64,000 bases of DNA, from assembly GCF_004614165.1 (NCBI RefSeq), contig NZ_SPVG01000260.1:34566-98565 (forward strand), given 5' to 3'. Source of the stretch: Duganella callida (GTDB taxonomy: Bacteria; Pseudomonadota; Gammaproteobacteria; Burkholderiales; Burkholderiaceae_D). Shown here piece after piece: positions 27,121 to 34,643 of the stretch. Below the pieces are notes generated by a model. The model was not told the origin of the DNA. It ran no database searches and saw only the letters and a list, made by a program, of their open reading frames with translations. Every line of letters begins with the position of its first letter. Within the stretch, counting starts at the first letter, position 1. The position numbers and the translations under genes were made by a program.

Positions 27121-27567
27121 ACTTGGCGCCGGCAAGAAATCTTCATCGAGTATCTGCTCGATCGAGTAAGGCATTGCTTTCGGAAAGGCTGAGACGGGCA
27201 AATAGGTTTCTCTGGCCGCGTCCCTGACTGCTTTAGGATAAACGCGGGCAGCATAGTCGCCGAGCTGCCGGCGCAGACTGGGCATGTCGTCGAGCACCAT
27301 CATGATCTGCTGGCGCTGCGTCTCAATTGTCTGGCGCCAGCTGTTGCAGACGCGTGCAGGCTGGAATTGGTATTTCAGCAGATGATGCACTAGTCGGCGC
27401 AGGCGGCTCGCCACTTCCCGTTTGTCTTTTCTCACCTGATACCCCAGCTCGGAAATGATGTTTTCCAGATCCAGCTGATCGAACTTTCCGGCGCGCAGCA
27501 AGGCGATCTGGGTTTCGGTCCAGATCAGGGCGTCGGTTTCGTAAAGGCTGTTGATGTGGTCGTCCAT
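27100..27567 (-). CDS. DUF29 domain protein
   Basis: 155 residues. The N-terminus LYETDALIWTETQIALLRAGKFDQLDLENIISEL is the DUF29 signature; the rest is helical (LRRLVHHLLKYQFQP, RQTIETQRQQI). DUF29 proteins are small, mostly cytosolic and of unknown function, common in cyanobacteria and scattered in proteobacteria. The final codons are built from the tRNA-fMet terminator, so the 3' end may have been set by insertion next to the tRNA. Lies 46 bases after the MerR-type gene on the same strand. Confidence 0.85.
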   Translation of the reverse strand: MDDHINSLYETDALIWTETQIALLRAGKFDQLDLENIISELGYQVRKDKREVASRLRRLVHHLLKYQFQPARVCNSWRQTIETQRQQIMMVLDDMPSLRRQLGDYAARVYPKAVRDAARETYLPVSAFPKAMPYSIEQILDEDFLPAPSKKAVDT

Positions 27568-27613
27568 GGGGCACCATGGTAGGACGGTGAGAACACTTCC
27601 ACTTTATGCCCGA

Positions 27614-28645
27614 TCAAACGTCCTCGCAAGCGGCCACGGCGCGGCGGATGTAGGCCAGGGTGTCGGCGTTGACCCAAGTGCCGCGCAGCAGTTCGGGTTC
27701 CTGCTCGTGCGCGTGGCGTATCTTGGCCTGCACTTCGGGACTGTCGCCGGCGCGCGCGCGGAACAATGCCATCCATTCCCGCGCCAGCGCCTGGGTGGAC
27801 GGGTGTTCCGGCGCGATGCCGTCTTCCATCTGCCGGTGGACCTTGATGAACAGCGCGATCCATTCGTGCTGCCTATTGCGGCTGTTGGCGCGCAGGTGGC
27901 GCATCTGCGCTTCTTTGAGGTACTTCGCATACAAGGCCATCTTGCGTTCATGGAAGGCGATGCCGACATACTGTTGCATGTCTTCGCTGATGACGGGCTG
28001 ACGCCGCGCGCGCGCGTCCTGCTCCATCATGGCGGTCATGCGCCGGGCGAACTCCGGATTGGCGCCGGTGTCCTGCTCCAGCATCTCCATCCATTGCTGC
28101 GACAGGCGGCTGGCCTGCTCGCTGTCGGCCGGTACGCCTTGCGCCATCAGGCTGCGCACATCGCCGATCAGCGCGCGCCAGCGGGCGTTGCGGCGCGCTT
28201 CCTGCTGCCAGAATGGCAGGCGGCGCAGTTCTTCGGGCGTGAAGTACTGCTCGTACAGCTTCATCTGCTCCAACGCGTCCAGCCAGTCCTGCAGCTCGGG
28301 ATTGCTGTCGCCATCCATCTGCTGCTGCAGGCGGCTCAGTTGGCCGCGCAGCGCGCTGGCCTGGGCGATCTGCTGGTCCAGCGCGGCGATCTGTTGCGAC
28401 ACCACGCCGGCAAACGGCGCGTCGGGGCTGGCGAGGAAGGTGGCGATGTCGGCCAGTGACATGCCGAACTTGCGCAAGGCCTGGATCTTGTGCAGGCGTT
28501 CCACATCGTCGCGATTGTAGAGACGATAGCCGGAATCGGCGCGCGCCGATGGCGTCAGCAGGCCGATGCTGTCGTAGTGGTGCAGGGCGCGCACGGTGAG
28601 GCCCGAGTGCGCCGCCAGTTCGCCGATCTTCAATACGCTGTTCAT
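27614..28645 (-). CDS. MerR-family regulator with two TipAS-like domains
   Basis: 343 residues. MerR winged helix at 5-75 (LKIGELAAHSGLTVRALHHYDSIGLL...GYRLYNRDDVERL), coiled coil 80-125, then a long helical C-terminal part. Two segments resemble each other and the TipAS ligand-binding globin-like fold: one around 190-245 (SRLSQQWMEMLEQDTGANPEF) and one around 290-335 (QALAREWMALFRARAGDSPEV). TipAS domains bind thiopeptides and other amphipathic compounds, so this is probably a drug- or metabolite-responsive activator. It sits 10 bases after a methyltransferase gene, a possible target or partner. Confidence 0.87.
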   Translation of the reverse strand: MNSVLKIGELAAHSGLTVRALHHYDSIGLLTPSARADSGYRLYNRDDVERLHKIQALRKFGMSLADIATFLASPDAPFAGVVSQQIAALDQQIAQASALRGQLSRLQQQMDGDSNPELQDWLDALEQMKLYEQYFTPEELRRLPFWQQEARRNARWRALIGDVRSLMAQGVPADSEQASRLSQQWMEMLEQDTGANPEFARRMTAMMEQDARARRQPVISEDMQQYVGIAFHERKMALYAKYLKEAQMRHLRANSRNRQHEWIALFIKVHRQMEDGIAPEHPSTQALAREWMALFRARAGDSPEVQAKIRHAHEQEPELLRGTWVNADTLAYIRRAVAACEDV

Positions 28646-28655
28646 GGGCTGAAGT

Positions 28656-29465
28656 TTAAACCGTCGCGCATATCATGCGAAAGATGCCGCTCAGTCCCGG
28701 CGGCGCCAGATGCTCGACCTGGCGGAAGCCCAGATGGCGCAGCATGTGTTCCAGCAGCGGCGGTTCGAAGCTGCTGCGCAGATGCTCACCTTGTGCGGTC
28801 AGCGAGGCGGCGACAAAGTCCAGGCCCGCGCACAGTTCGTCGCTCAGGTGTTTGCGGTGGACGCAGTAGTCGAACACGATCACGCTGCCCGGCGCGCAGG
28901 CGCCGATGTCGGCCAGCGTTTGCATCACCTGGTCCGGTTGCAGATACATGCTGACGCCCAGCCAGGAGAAGCAGGCCGGCAGGGCGGCATCGAAACCGGC
29001 CTGCTGCAAATCTTCGCTCAGCGTGCCGGCGGCGAAATCGGTGGCGACGTAGCGTAAGTGCTCCGGTTCGGCGATGCCGGAAATGCGCAGACAATCGCGC
29101 TTCCATTGCTGCATGGTCGGCAGATCGGCTTCGTAGATGCGCACACCGTGCGCGGGCGCCATGCGGTAAGCATAGGTGTCGAGTCCTGCGCCGAGGATCA
29201 CGTATTGCGTCACGCCCTGCCGCTGCGTGGCGTGCCAGCAATCCTCCGCCGCACGGGCGCGCGCGGCCATGGCGGCGCGCATGGCGACGGCCAGCGGGTG
29301 GCGCTGGCGCTGCTCGTCGGCGCGCAGTCCGGCTTCGCGCTGCGGGCCGAGGATGCGCAGGGCCAGCGGGTCGTTCAAGACTAGCGGCTGATCGTACAGC
29401 TGGTGCGCGGCGCGGGCGGTGGCCGCGATCCAGGCGCTGGATTTGGGTGGCGCGGGGTAAGACAT
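28656..29465 (-). CDS. Class I SAM-dependent methyltransferase (TIGR00027/LCM family)
   Basis: 269 residues. TARAAHQLYDQPLVLNDPLALRIL near the start, the SAM-binding motif VILGAGLDTYAYRM near 90, and FSWLGVSMYLQPDQVMQTL near 170 identify the leucine carboxyl methyltransferase-like group (PF04072). Members methylate small molecules or polyketide-like products; the substrate here is unknown. Co-directional with and 10 bases upstream of the MerR/TipAS regulator. Confidence 0.88.
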   Translation of the reverse strand: MSYPAPPKSSAWIAATARAAHQLYDQPLVLNDPLALRILGPQREAGLRADEQRQRHPLAVAMRAAMAARARAAEDCWHATQRQGVTQYVILGAGLDTYAYRMAPAHGVRIYEADLPTMQQWKRDCLRISGIAEPEHLRYVATDFAAGTLSEDLQQAGFDAALPACFSWLGVSMYLQPDQVMQTLADIGACAPGSVIVFDYCVHRKHLSDELCAGLDFVAASLTAQGEHLRSSFEPPLLEHMLRHLGFRQVEHLAPPGLSGIFRMICATV

Positions 29466-29533
29466 TGATGGCTCTCCTTCATCGACAATGAAGGGAGCAT
29501 AAAGCCTGACGTTACGTGAGGCTCAAGCGGAAT

Positions 29534-30427
29534 TTAGCCGGCGTCGCGGTCATGCAGGCTGGCCCACAGGTGAGCGGCGGCCATGGTGCGGTGCGGGCTG
29601 TAACGGGCCAGGATTTCCTCGGTGCGTTTGATGTCGGGCCGCTCCGCGTCGCCAAGCAGGGTTTGCAGCGCGGCGCGCACGGCAACGTCACCGTGCAGCG
29701 AGCAGTCGGCGTAGCCGTAGCCGCGCAACAGGCCGTAGTTGACGGTCCACGGGCCGATGCCTTTGACGGCCAGCAGCGCGGCGGAGATCTGTTCGATGCT
29801 GTTGGCGGATGTGAGGTCCAGTTGCAGTTCCCCGGCGGTGATGAGTTGCGCCAGCCGCAGCAAGGTCTCGGCCTTGGCGCGCGAGAATTTGCGGCTGGTG
29901 AGGTCGTCCAGCGACAGCGCCGCGGCGCTGCGCGCGTCGGGATAGCACCACAAGCCGCTGCTGTGCTGGCGCCCGGCCAGCAGGATGAAGGTGCGGCGCA
30001 GCGCAATCGCAAACGACAGGTTGATCTGCTGGCCGATGATGGCCCAGGTCAGCGCCTCGAACACGGTGGCCGATTGCACGATGCGCAGGCCGGGCTGACG
30101 GCGCGCCAGCGCCGCGAACAGCTGGTCCTTCTTCACGAAGGCGCTGAACGGCGCCGGATCGATGCGCAGCCCGAGAATGTTGAGCACCGCCTCGCGCGCC
30201 TGTTCCTGCGCGGCTTTGGACAGCTTGCCGTCCGCATCGACGTTGACGCTGGCGCTGGCCGGCGACAGCGCGAGATCGAGCACCACCGGCACGCCTTCCA
30301 GCAGCACGCCTTTGCGCAGGCGTTCCGGCGCCACCTGCTCGGCGATGCTTTCGGCATCGCGACGGTGGAAGCTCAGGACATCGCCGACACGGTAATCGGC
30401 CGGAAGCGCCAGGGTATATGGCTTCAT
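29534..30427 (-). CDS. DNA-3-methyladenine glycosylase II (AlkA-like)
   Basis: 297 residues from ATG 30427 (MKPYTLALPADYRVGDVLSFHRRD). The N-terminal half is the AlkA N-terminal domain; the C-terminal HhH-GPD fold has ALTWAIIGQQINLSFAIALRR, the hairpin LLAVKGIGPWTVNY and the catalytic aspartate in CSLHGDVAVR. Removes alkylated purines in base-excision repair. The start overlaps the stop of the upstream EamA gene by four bases (ATGA). No Ada-type HTH or methyl acceptor is fused. Confidence 0.92.
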   Translation of the reverse strand: MKPYTLALPADYRVGDVLSFHRRDAESIAEQVAPERLRKGVLLEGVPVVLDLALSPASASVNVDADGKLSKAAQEQAREAVLNILGLRIDPAPFSAFVKKDQLFAALARRQPGLRIVQSATVFEALTWAIIGQQINLSFAIALRRTFILLAGRQHSSGLWCYPDARSAAALSLDDLTSRKFSRAKAETLLRLAQLITAGELQLDLTSANSIEQISAALLAVKGIGPWTVNYGLLRGYGYADCSLHGDVAVRAALQTLLGDAERPDIKRTEEILARYSPHRTMAAAHLWASLHDRDAG

Positions 30428-31308
30428 GCGGTGCGCGCCTTCAGGCCGAGGCTCGGGCGGAAGCCGGTGACCAGTGCGGTGCCGGTCAACACGATGGCCG
30501 CGCCGACAAAGGTGTACCACCCCACCGTCTCGCTGAGGAAGGCGACGCCCCACAGGATGCCGAACAGCGGGCTGAGGAAAGTCACGGTCAGCGCCGACGA
30601 TGGCCCGACATCCTGGATCAGCCGGAAGTAGATCAGATAAGCGACGCCGCTGCACAGAATGCCGAGCGCCAGCACCGCGCTCATGATGCCGAAGGTCGGC
30701 GCGCCCGGTGCCGGGAAGAACGGCACCACCGGCAGCACCAGCAGCGTGGAGGCCCACATCGAACCGTGCGCATTGGCGAACGGTTCGACCGCCTTGGCGT
30801 GCTTGGCGTAGTTGCTGGCGATGCCGTAGTTGAAGGAGGCGAACAGCACCGCCGCAATCGCGATCGCGGCGCCCGGCTTGGAACTGACGTGGTCGAAGCC
30901 GACCAGCAGCGCCACGCCGCAGGTGCCCAGCGCAAGGCCGAGCAGCACCTTGGCGCTGACCATGGTGCGCGACCAGACGGCGGCGATCAGCGTGCCCCAC
31001 AGCGGCGTGGTGGCGTTCAGCACCGCCAGCACGGAAGCGGACAGGGTGCGTGCGGCGAACGCGAACATCAGGAAAGGCAGGGCCGAGTTGAACAGGCCGA
31101 GGATGAAGTAGTGCTTCCAGTGCTGACGCAGTTGCAGCGACTTTTTCAGGAAGACGCCGATCGCGGCCAGGAAGAGGGAGGCGAACAGCACCCGGTATTC
31201 GATCAGCACCGCCGCGCCCAGCACCGGCGCGGCGATGCGCATGAACAGGAAGGAGCCGCCCCAGATGGCGGCGAGCAGGAAGAGTCGTAGCAGGTTGGCG
31301 GTGCTCAT
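30424..31308 (-). CDS. EamA/DMT-superfamily transporter
   Basis: 294 residues from ATG 31308 (MSTANLLRLFLLAAIWGGSFLF), about ten hydrophobic helices in two EamA repeats (10-140, 150-285). AIWGGSFLFMRIAAP and LNATTPLWGTLIAAV are typical. Inner-membrane exporter of unknown substrate. An extended upstream frame runs through an inverted repeat and is not used. Translationally coupled to the AlkA-like gene, an unusual pairing that may simply be operon packing. Confidence 0.87.
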   Translation of the reverse strand: MSTANLLRLFLLAAIWGGSFLFMRIAAPVLGAAVLIEYRVLFASLFLAAIGVFLKKSLQLRQHWKHYFILGLFNSALPFLMFAFAARTLSASVLAVLNATTPLWGTLIAAVWSRTMVSAKVLLGLALGTCGVALLVGFDHVSSKPGAAIAIAAVLFASFNYGIASNYAKHAKAVEPFANAHGSMWASTLLVLPVVPFFPAPGAPTFGIMSAVLALGILCSGVAYLIYFRLIQDVGPSSALTVTFLSPLFGILWGVAFLSETVGWYTFVGAAIVLTGTALVTGFRPSLGLKARTA

Positions 31309-31400
31309 GCGATATCCAGTCGAGATCGGAGCGGCGCGCTCCGGCCGGATATTGTCGCGCATCCGCGCACGCGGCACCAGCCGATTCTTGCTTTCAATTC

Positions 31401-31446
31401 GGGCACAGACCACGTTTTTGAAATATTGCGAAAACGTGGCCTGTCC
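31401..31446. repeat. Imperfect inverted repeat, ACAGACCACG type
   Basis: GGGCACAGACCACGTTTT and AAAACGTGGCCTGTCCCC are near-perfect reverse complements (two mismatches) around about 10 AT-rich bases. Located six bases after the xdhC stop. Ends like other GGGGTCAG/GGGGACAG intergenic palindromes in this window, suggesting a second repeat family. Confidence 0.7.
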
Positions 31447-31451
31447 CCGGG

Positions 31452-32474
31452 TTAGACGGCGCCGGTTTCGACGGCGCACACGGCGTCGCCCGGCGCGGTG
31501 GGGGCGGCGGCGTGCGGCACGATCATGTCGGTGGGAACGCCGTTTTTGATCGCGGTCATTTCGGCCAGGATGGAGATGGCGATTTCCGACGGCGTCTTGC
31601 TGCCGATGTACAGGCCGATCGGCCCATGCAGGCGCGCCAGCTGCTCAGGCGTCACGTCAAACTCCACCAGCCGCTCGCGGCGCTTGGCGTTGTTCTTGCG
31701 CGAGCCGATGGCGCCGACGTAGAAGGCGTCCGATTTCAGCGCTTCCATCAGCGCCAGGTCGTCCAGCTTGGGGTCGTGGGTCAGGGCCACCACCGCGCTG
31801 CGGCGGTCCAGCTGCATGGACAGCACGATATCGTCCGGCATGTCGTGCACCAGTTGCACGCCGTCGACGTGCCAGCCGGCCCGGTATTCCTCGCGCGGGT
31901 CGCACACGATCACGTGGTAATCCATGGCGGTGGCGATCTGCGCCAGGAAGCGCGACAGCTGGCCGGCGCCAATGATCAGCAGCCGCCAGCGCGGGCCGTG
32001 GATGGTCACCATGGCCTGCTCGCTGACCTGCAGCTGCGCTCCCGGCGCCGCCTTGGACAGCGTCACCGCGCCGTCGCGCAGGTCGACGCGGCGCTGCACC
32101 AGTTCATGCTGCTCCAGCCGCTGCAGCAGCTCGTCGATGCGGCTGGCGCCAGACAGCGGCTCGATCGCCAGTTCGATGGTGCCGCCGCAGGGCAGGCCGA
32201 AACGGTGGGCTTCGTCGGCGGTGATGCCGTAGCTGACGATTTCGGGCACGGTGCGGCTGATGCCCTCGTCGCGTACGCGCGCGATCAAATCATCTTCGAT
32301 GCAGCCGCCCGAGACGGAGCCGATCACGGTGCCGTCTTCGCAGATGGCCAGCGTCGCGCCTATCGGACGCGGGCTCGAGCCCCAGGTCTTGATGACGGTG
32401 ATCAGTTCGCAGCGCTTGCCGGCGGCGATCCAGCCGGCGCTGGTTTTCAGTACTTCGAGGTCGATGGAGTCCAT
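31452..32474 (-). CDS. xdhC: XdhC/CoxI family protein
   Basis: 340 residues. N-terminal CoxI domain with GSSPRPIGATLAICEDGTVIGSVSGGCIE (about 30-58) and C-terminal Rossmann domain LLIIGAGQLSRFLAQIATAM near 165 with GAIGSRKN near 255. XdhC proteins bind and sulfurate molybdenum cofactor and insert it into xanthine dehydrogenase-type enzymes. No molybdoenzyme is adjacent, but the Moco genes moaA and mobA-moeA are about 29 kb away in the same window. Divergent from the 42-residue membrane peptide gene, with 44 bases between. Confidence 0.9.
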   Translation of the reverse strand: MDSIDLEVLKTSAGWIAAGKRCELITVIKTWGSSPRPIGATLAICEDGTVIGSVSGGCIEDDLIARVRDEGISRTVPEIVSYGITADEAHRFGLPCGGTIELAIEPLSGASRIDELLQRLEQHELVQRRVDLRDGAVTLSKAAPGAQLQVSEQAMVTIHGPRWRLLIIGAGQLSRFLAQIATAMDYHVIVCDPREEYRAGWHVDGVQLVHDMPDDIVLSMQLDRRSAVVALTHDPKLDDLALMEALKSDAFYVGAIGSRKNNAKRRERLVEFDVTPEQLARLHGPIGLYIGSKTPSEIAISILAEMTAIKNGVPTDMIVPHAAAPTAPGDAVCAVETGAV

Positions 32475-32518
32475 GGATGGAATATACTACGGCTCATCAA
32501 AGCTTGCAGGGAACGGAT

Positions 32519-32647
32519 ATGCCTCATAAGGAAGACGACGGTACCCCCAAATTCGGGCGTTTGCTGATTGTGCTGATTTGCGCGGTGCTGGTCTGCGCCG
32601 GCCTGACCTGGCTGATGGCGACCGTCTACCCGAATTTCCCCAACTAG
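32519..32647 (+). CDS. Small single-pass membrane protein, 42 residues
   Basis: Starts MPHKEDDGTPKFGRLL, then one clear hydrophobic helix (about 14-35, LLIVLICAVLVCAGLTWLMA) and a short end VYPNFPN. RBS-like GCAGGGAACGG precedes the ATG. Charged N-terminus plus one helix fits a small inner-membrane peptide, N-in. No known family recognised. Its stop TAG shares a CTAG palindrome with the stop of the convergent gene at 32644. Codon use and clean start suggest it is real; expression is untested. Confidence 0.6.
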   Translation: MPHKEDDGTPKFGRLLIVLICAVLVCAGLTWLMATVYPNFPN

Positions 32648-33039
32648 ATCTTGCAGGCCGCCGCCAGCGCGCTGTCCAGCGGCGTGTCGGGCACGATGTC
32701 TTCCGGACTGAATTTCTCGAACTTGTAGTTCTCCACCGGCTCGCCCTTGCCCATGGTTTCGGGATAGTAGATCTGCGCCATCAGGGTGCTGGTGTGGTCC
32801 TCGCAGGCGTAGATGTGCAGCATCTTCACCGAGCGGTACAGTCGTCCCTCCGGCGTCTTCTGCGGCCGCGCATAGCTCTGCATCGACCACACCTTGCGCG
32901 TCTTCTCGTTTTTGACGATGCTGGCCTTGTCGATGTAGAAGGCGTTGCCGCTGCCGCCGCCCACGCGCATCCACTGCGCCGCCTGCGCCGATCCGGCCGC
33001 CAGCAGCAGGGCGATTGCGATCAGACCGGATTTGCTCAT
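32644..33039 (-). CDS. Surface-adhesin protein E-like secreted protein
   Basis: 131 residues with a signal peptide ending AQA-AQ near residue 20. The mature part WMRVGGGSGNAFYIDKASIVKNEKTRKVW matches the small periplasmic/surface domain annotated as surface-adhesin protein E (PF16747-like), common in Oxalobacteraceae and Comamonadaceae. Two cysteines (CEDHTSTL and the terminal AAACKI) could form a disulfide. Function unproven; adhesion role should not be assumed. 13 bases after the M48-like gene, same strand. Confidence 0.72.
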   Translation of the reverse strand: MSKSGLIAIALLLAAGSAQAAQWMRVGGGSGNAFYIDKASIVKNEKTRKVWSMQSYARPQKTPEGRLYRSVKMLHIYACEDHTSTLMAQIYYPETMGKGEPVENYKFEKFSPEDIVPDTPLDSALAAACKI

Positions 33040-33052
33040 GGCGGGCTCCCGT

Positions 33053-34162
33053 TCAGGGCACCAGCGGACGCTGGGCCGATTGCTTGCTGCGGATTTCCGC
33101 CACCGTCTTGTCGATGGCCGACAGGCGGTAGGCGATGCCCGGATGGTTGGCGTTATAACCGTTCAGCACCGAGGCCGGATACTGCGTGGCGAGCTTTTGC
33201 CAGAAGGCGTGCGCGCCTTCCACGCTGTAGCCGGCGCGCGCCACCATGTACAGCGACAGCCGGTCCGCCGCCGCATCAAGTTCCTGCGGCATGGGCTTGA
33301 CGCCGGCGCTGCCGATCAACATCGACAGGTCGGGACGCACCGACACCAGGTTGTCGATGATGCCACCCACGGTGTACGCCTGTTTGGTGGTGGCCGCGTG
33401 ACCCAGCACATTGTGGGCGATGTCCTTGGCCAGCACGTAGGCGATGGCTTCGTCGCTCTGGGCGAAGTGGATCATGCCGCGCGTGATCATCACGCGCTGG
33501 CCGTCGGAATACGCGTTGACGTTGTCCGAATTGCCGATATCGATCTTGAAGGCGCAGGCGCGCGTGACCGGCATCTTCAGCTGCTGGTTATTGCCGCCGC
33601 GGGCGATGGTGAGGGTGATGGTGCGCGCACTGGACGCCAGCGGGCCGAGAATGGCGGCGGCGTCGGTTTCGGCGTTGGCGCCCACCGGCAGCAGCTTGCC
33701 TTCGGCGGCGACCAGGCCGTCGCCCTTGCGCAGGCCGACGCGGGCGGCGCCGCTGCCGGCCAGCACGCTGGCCACTTCCAGGCGGTCACCGTAGTTCAGC
33801 ACCGCGGCGGCGGCATCGGCGAAGTCGCCGGGATAGGAGTATTTGTTCTTGGCGGTGAAGCCGAGCAGGTTGCGCGCCTGCGTGCGGCACAGGTCCGCGT
33901 TATTGATCAACAGCGGGCCCGCTACACGGTACAAGCGCTCTTGCAGCGCCACCATGTCGCCCAGCTGCTTGCGCGCTTCGGCCATCCTGGCGGTGACCTG
34001 CGGCGGCGCCTCGGTCACGCTGCTGACCACCGCCGCCGGCGCGGCCGGTGCGGCCGGCTGCGGTTGAAGGGTGGAGCAGGCCGACAGCAGCAGCGCCGCC
34101 GCGCCGGTGGCCGATGCGAGGGATAATGTGCCGAATGTGTTGATCGTTTTCTGCTGAACCAT
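33053..34162 (-). CDS. Lipoprotein with degenerate M48 peptidase domain and PDZ-like insert
   Basis: 369 residues. Lipobox LLSAC puts the lipidated Cys at 29, after a signal sequence. A PDZ-like stretch lies at about 125-200 (GDRLEVASVLAGSGAARVGLRKGDGL). The M48 (Ste24/BepA-like) fold follows: VNAYSDGQRVMITRGMI at 215-231, then AKDIAHNVLGHA at 245-256 and ELDAAADRLSLYMVARAGY at 294-312. The zinc motif HExxH reads KDxxH, so first His and catalytic Glu are lost while the later His, Glu and Asp-containing helix remain. Probably a non-proteolytic relative acting at the outer membrane. Confidence 0.8.
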   Translation of the reverse strand: MVQQKTINTFGTLSLASATGAAALLLSACSTLQPQPAAPAAPAAVVSSVTEAPPQVTARMAEARKQLGDMVALQERLYRVAGPLLINNADLCRTQARNLLGFTAKNKYSYPGDFADAAAAVLNYGDRLEVASVLAGSGAARVGLRKGDGLVAAEGKLLPVGANAETDAAAILGPLASSARTITLTIARGGNNQQLKMPVTRACAFKIDIGNSDNVNAYSDGQRVMITRGMIHFAQSDEAIAYVLAKDIAHNVLGHAATTKQAYTVGGIIDNLVSVRPDLSMLIGSAGVKPMPQELDAAADRLSLYMVARAGYSVEGAHAFWQKLATQYPASVLNGYNANHPGIAYRLSAIDKTVAEIRSKQSAQRPLVP

Positions 34163-34182
34163 CCCGTTGCTCCGTCTCCGTT

Positions 34183-34632
34183 TTAGTGTTTGCCAGTGCT
34201 GCCGAAACCGCCGGCGCCGCGCTCGCTGGTATCGAATTCTTCCACCACGTTGAAACCGACCTGCAGGACCGGCACGATGATCAGCTGCGCCAGGCGTTCC
34301 ATCGGGTTCAGCGTGAAGGTGCTGTGGCCGCGGTTCCAGGTCGAGATCATCAACTGGCCCTGATAGTCGGAGTCGATCAAGCCTACCAGATTCCCCAGCA
34401 CGATGCCGTTTTTGTGTCCCATGCCGCTGCGCGGCAGGATCATGGCGGCATAGCCCGGATCGGCGATGTGAATCGCCAGGCCGGTCGGCACCAGCACGGT
34501 CTGGCCAGGCTCGATCGTCATCGGCGCGTCGATGCAGGCGCGCAGATCGAGGCCGGCGGAACCGGGCGTGGCGTAGGCCGGCAGCTGATCCTTCATGCGT
34601 GGGTCTAGGATTTTAACGTCAACGGTTTTCAT
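34183..34632 (-). CDS. dut: Deoxyuridine 5'-triphosphate nucleotidohydrolase
   Basis: 149 residues, trimeric dUTPase giving dUMP and PPi. Motifs: 1 [12 protein letters not shown], 2 [10 protein letters not shown], 3 [11 protein letters not shown], 4 PMERLAQLI and 5 [10 protein letters not shown] at the C-terminus. Keeps uracil out of DNA and feeds thymidylate synthesis. Follows coaBC by 11 bases on the same strand; coaBC-dut is a standard pair. Confidence 0.97.
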   Translation of the reverse strand: MKTVDVKILDPRMKDQLPAYATPGSAGLDLRACIDAPMTIEPGQTVLVPTGLAIHIADPGYAAMILPRSGMGHKNGIVLGNLVGLIDSDYQGQLMISTWNRGHSTFTLNPMERLAQLIIVPVLQVGFNVVEEFDTSERGAGGFGSTGKH

Positions 34633-34643
34633 TTATTTAGCGC

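Noticed and set aside
26999-27600. tRNA-fMet as an attachment site for an island carrying DUF29 and following genes
   Set aside because: No integrase and no second copy of the tRNA 3' end was seen further right; base composition is ordinary.
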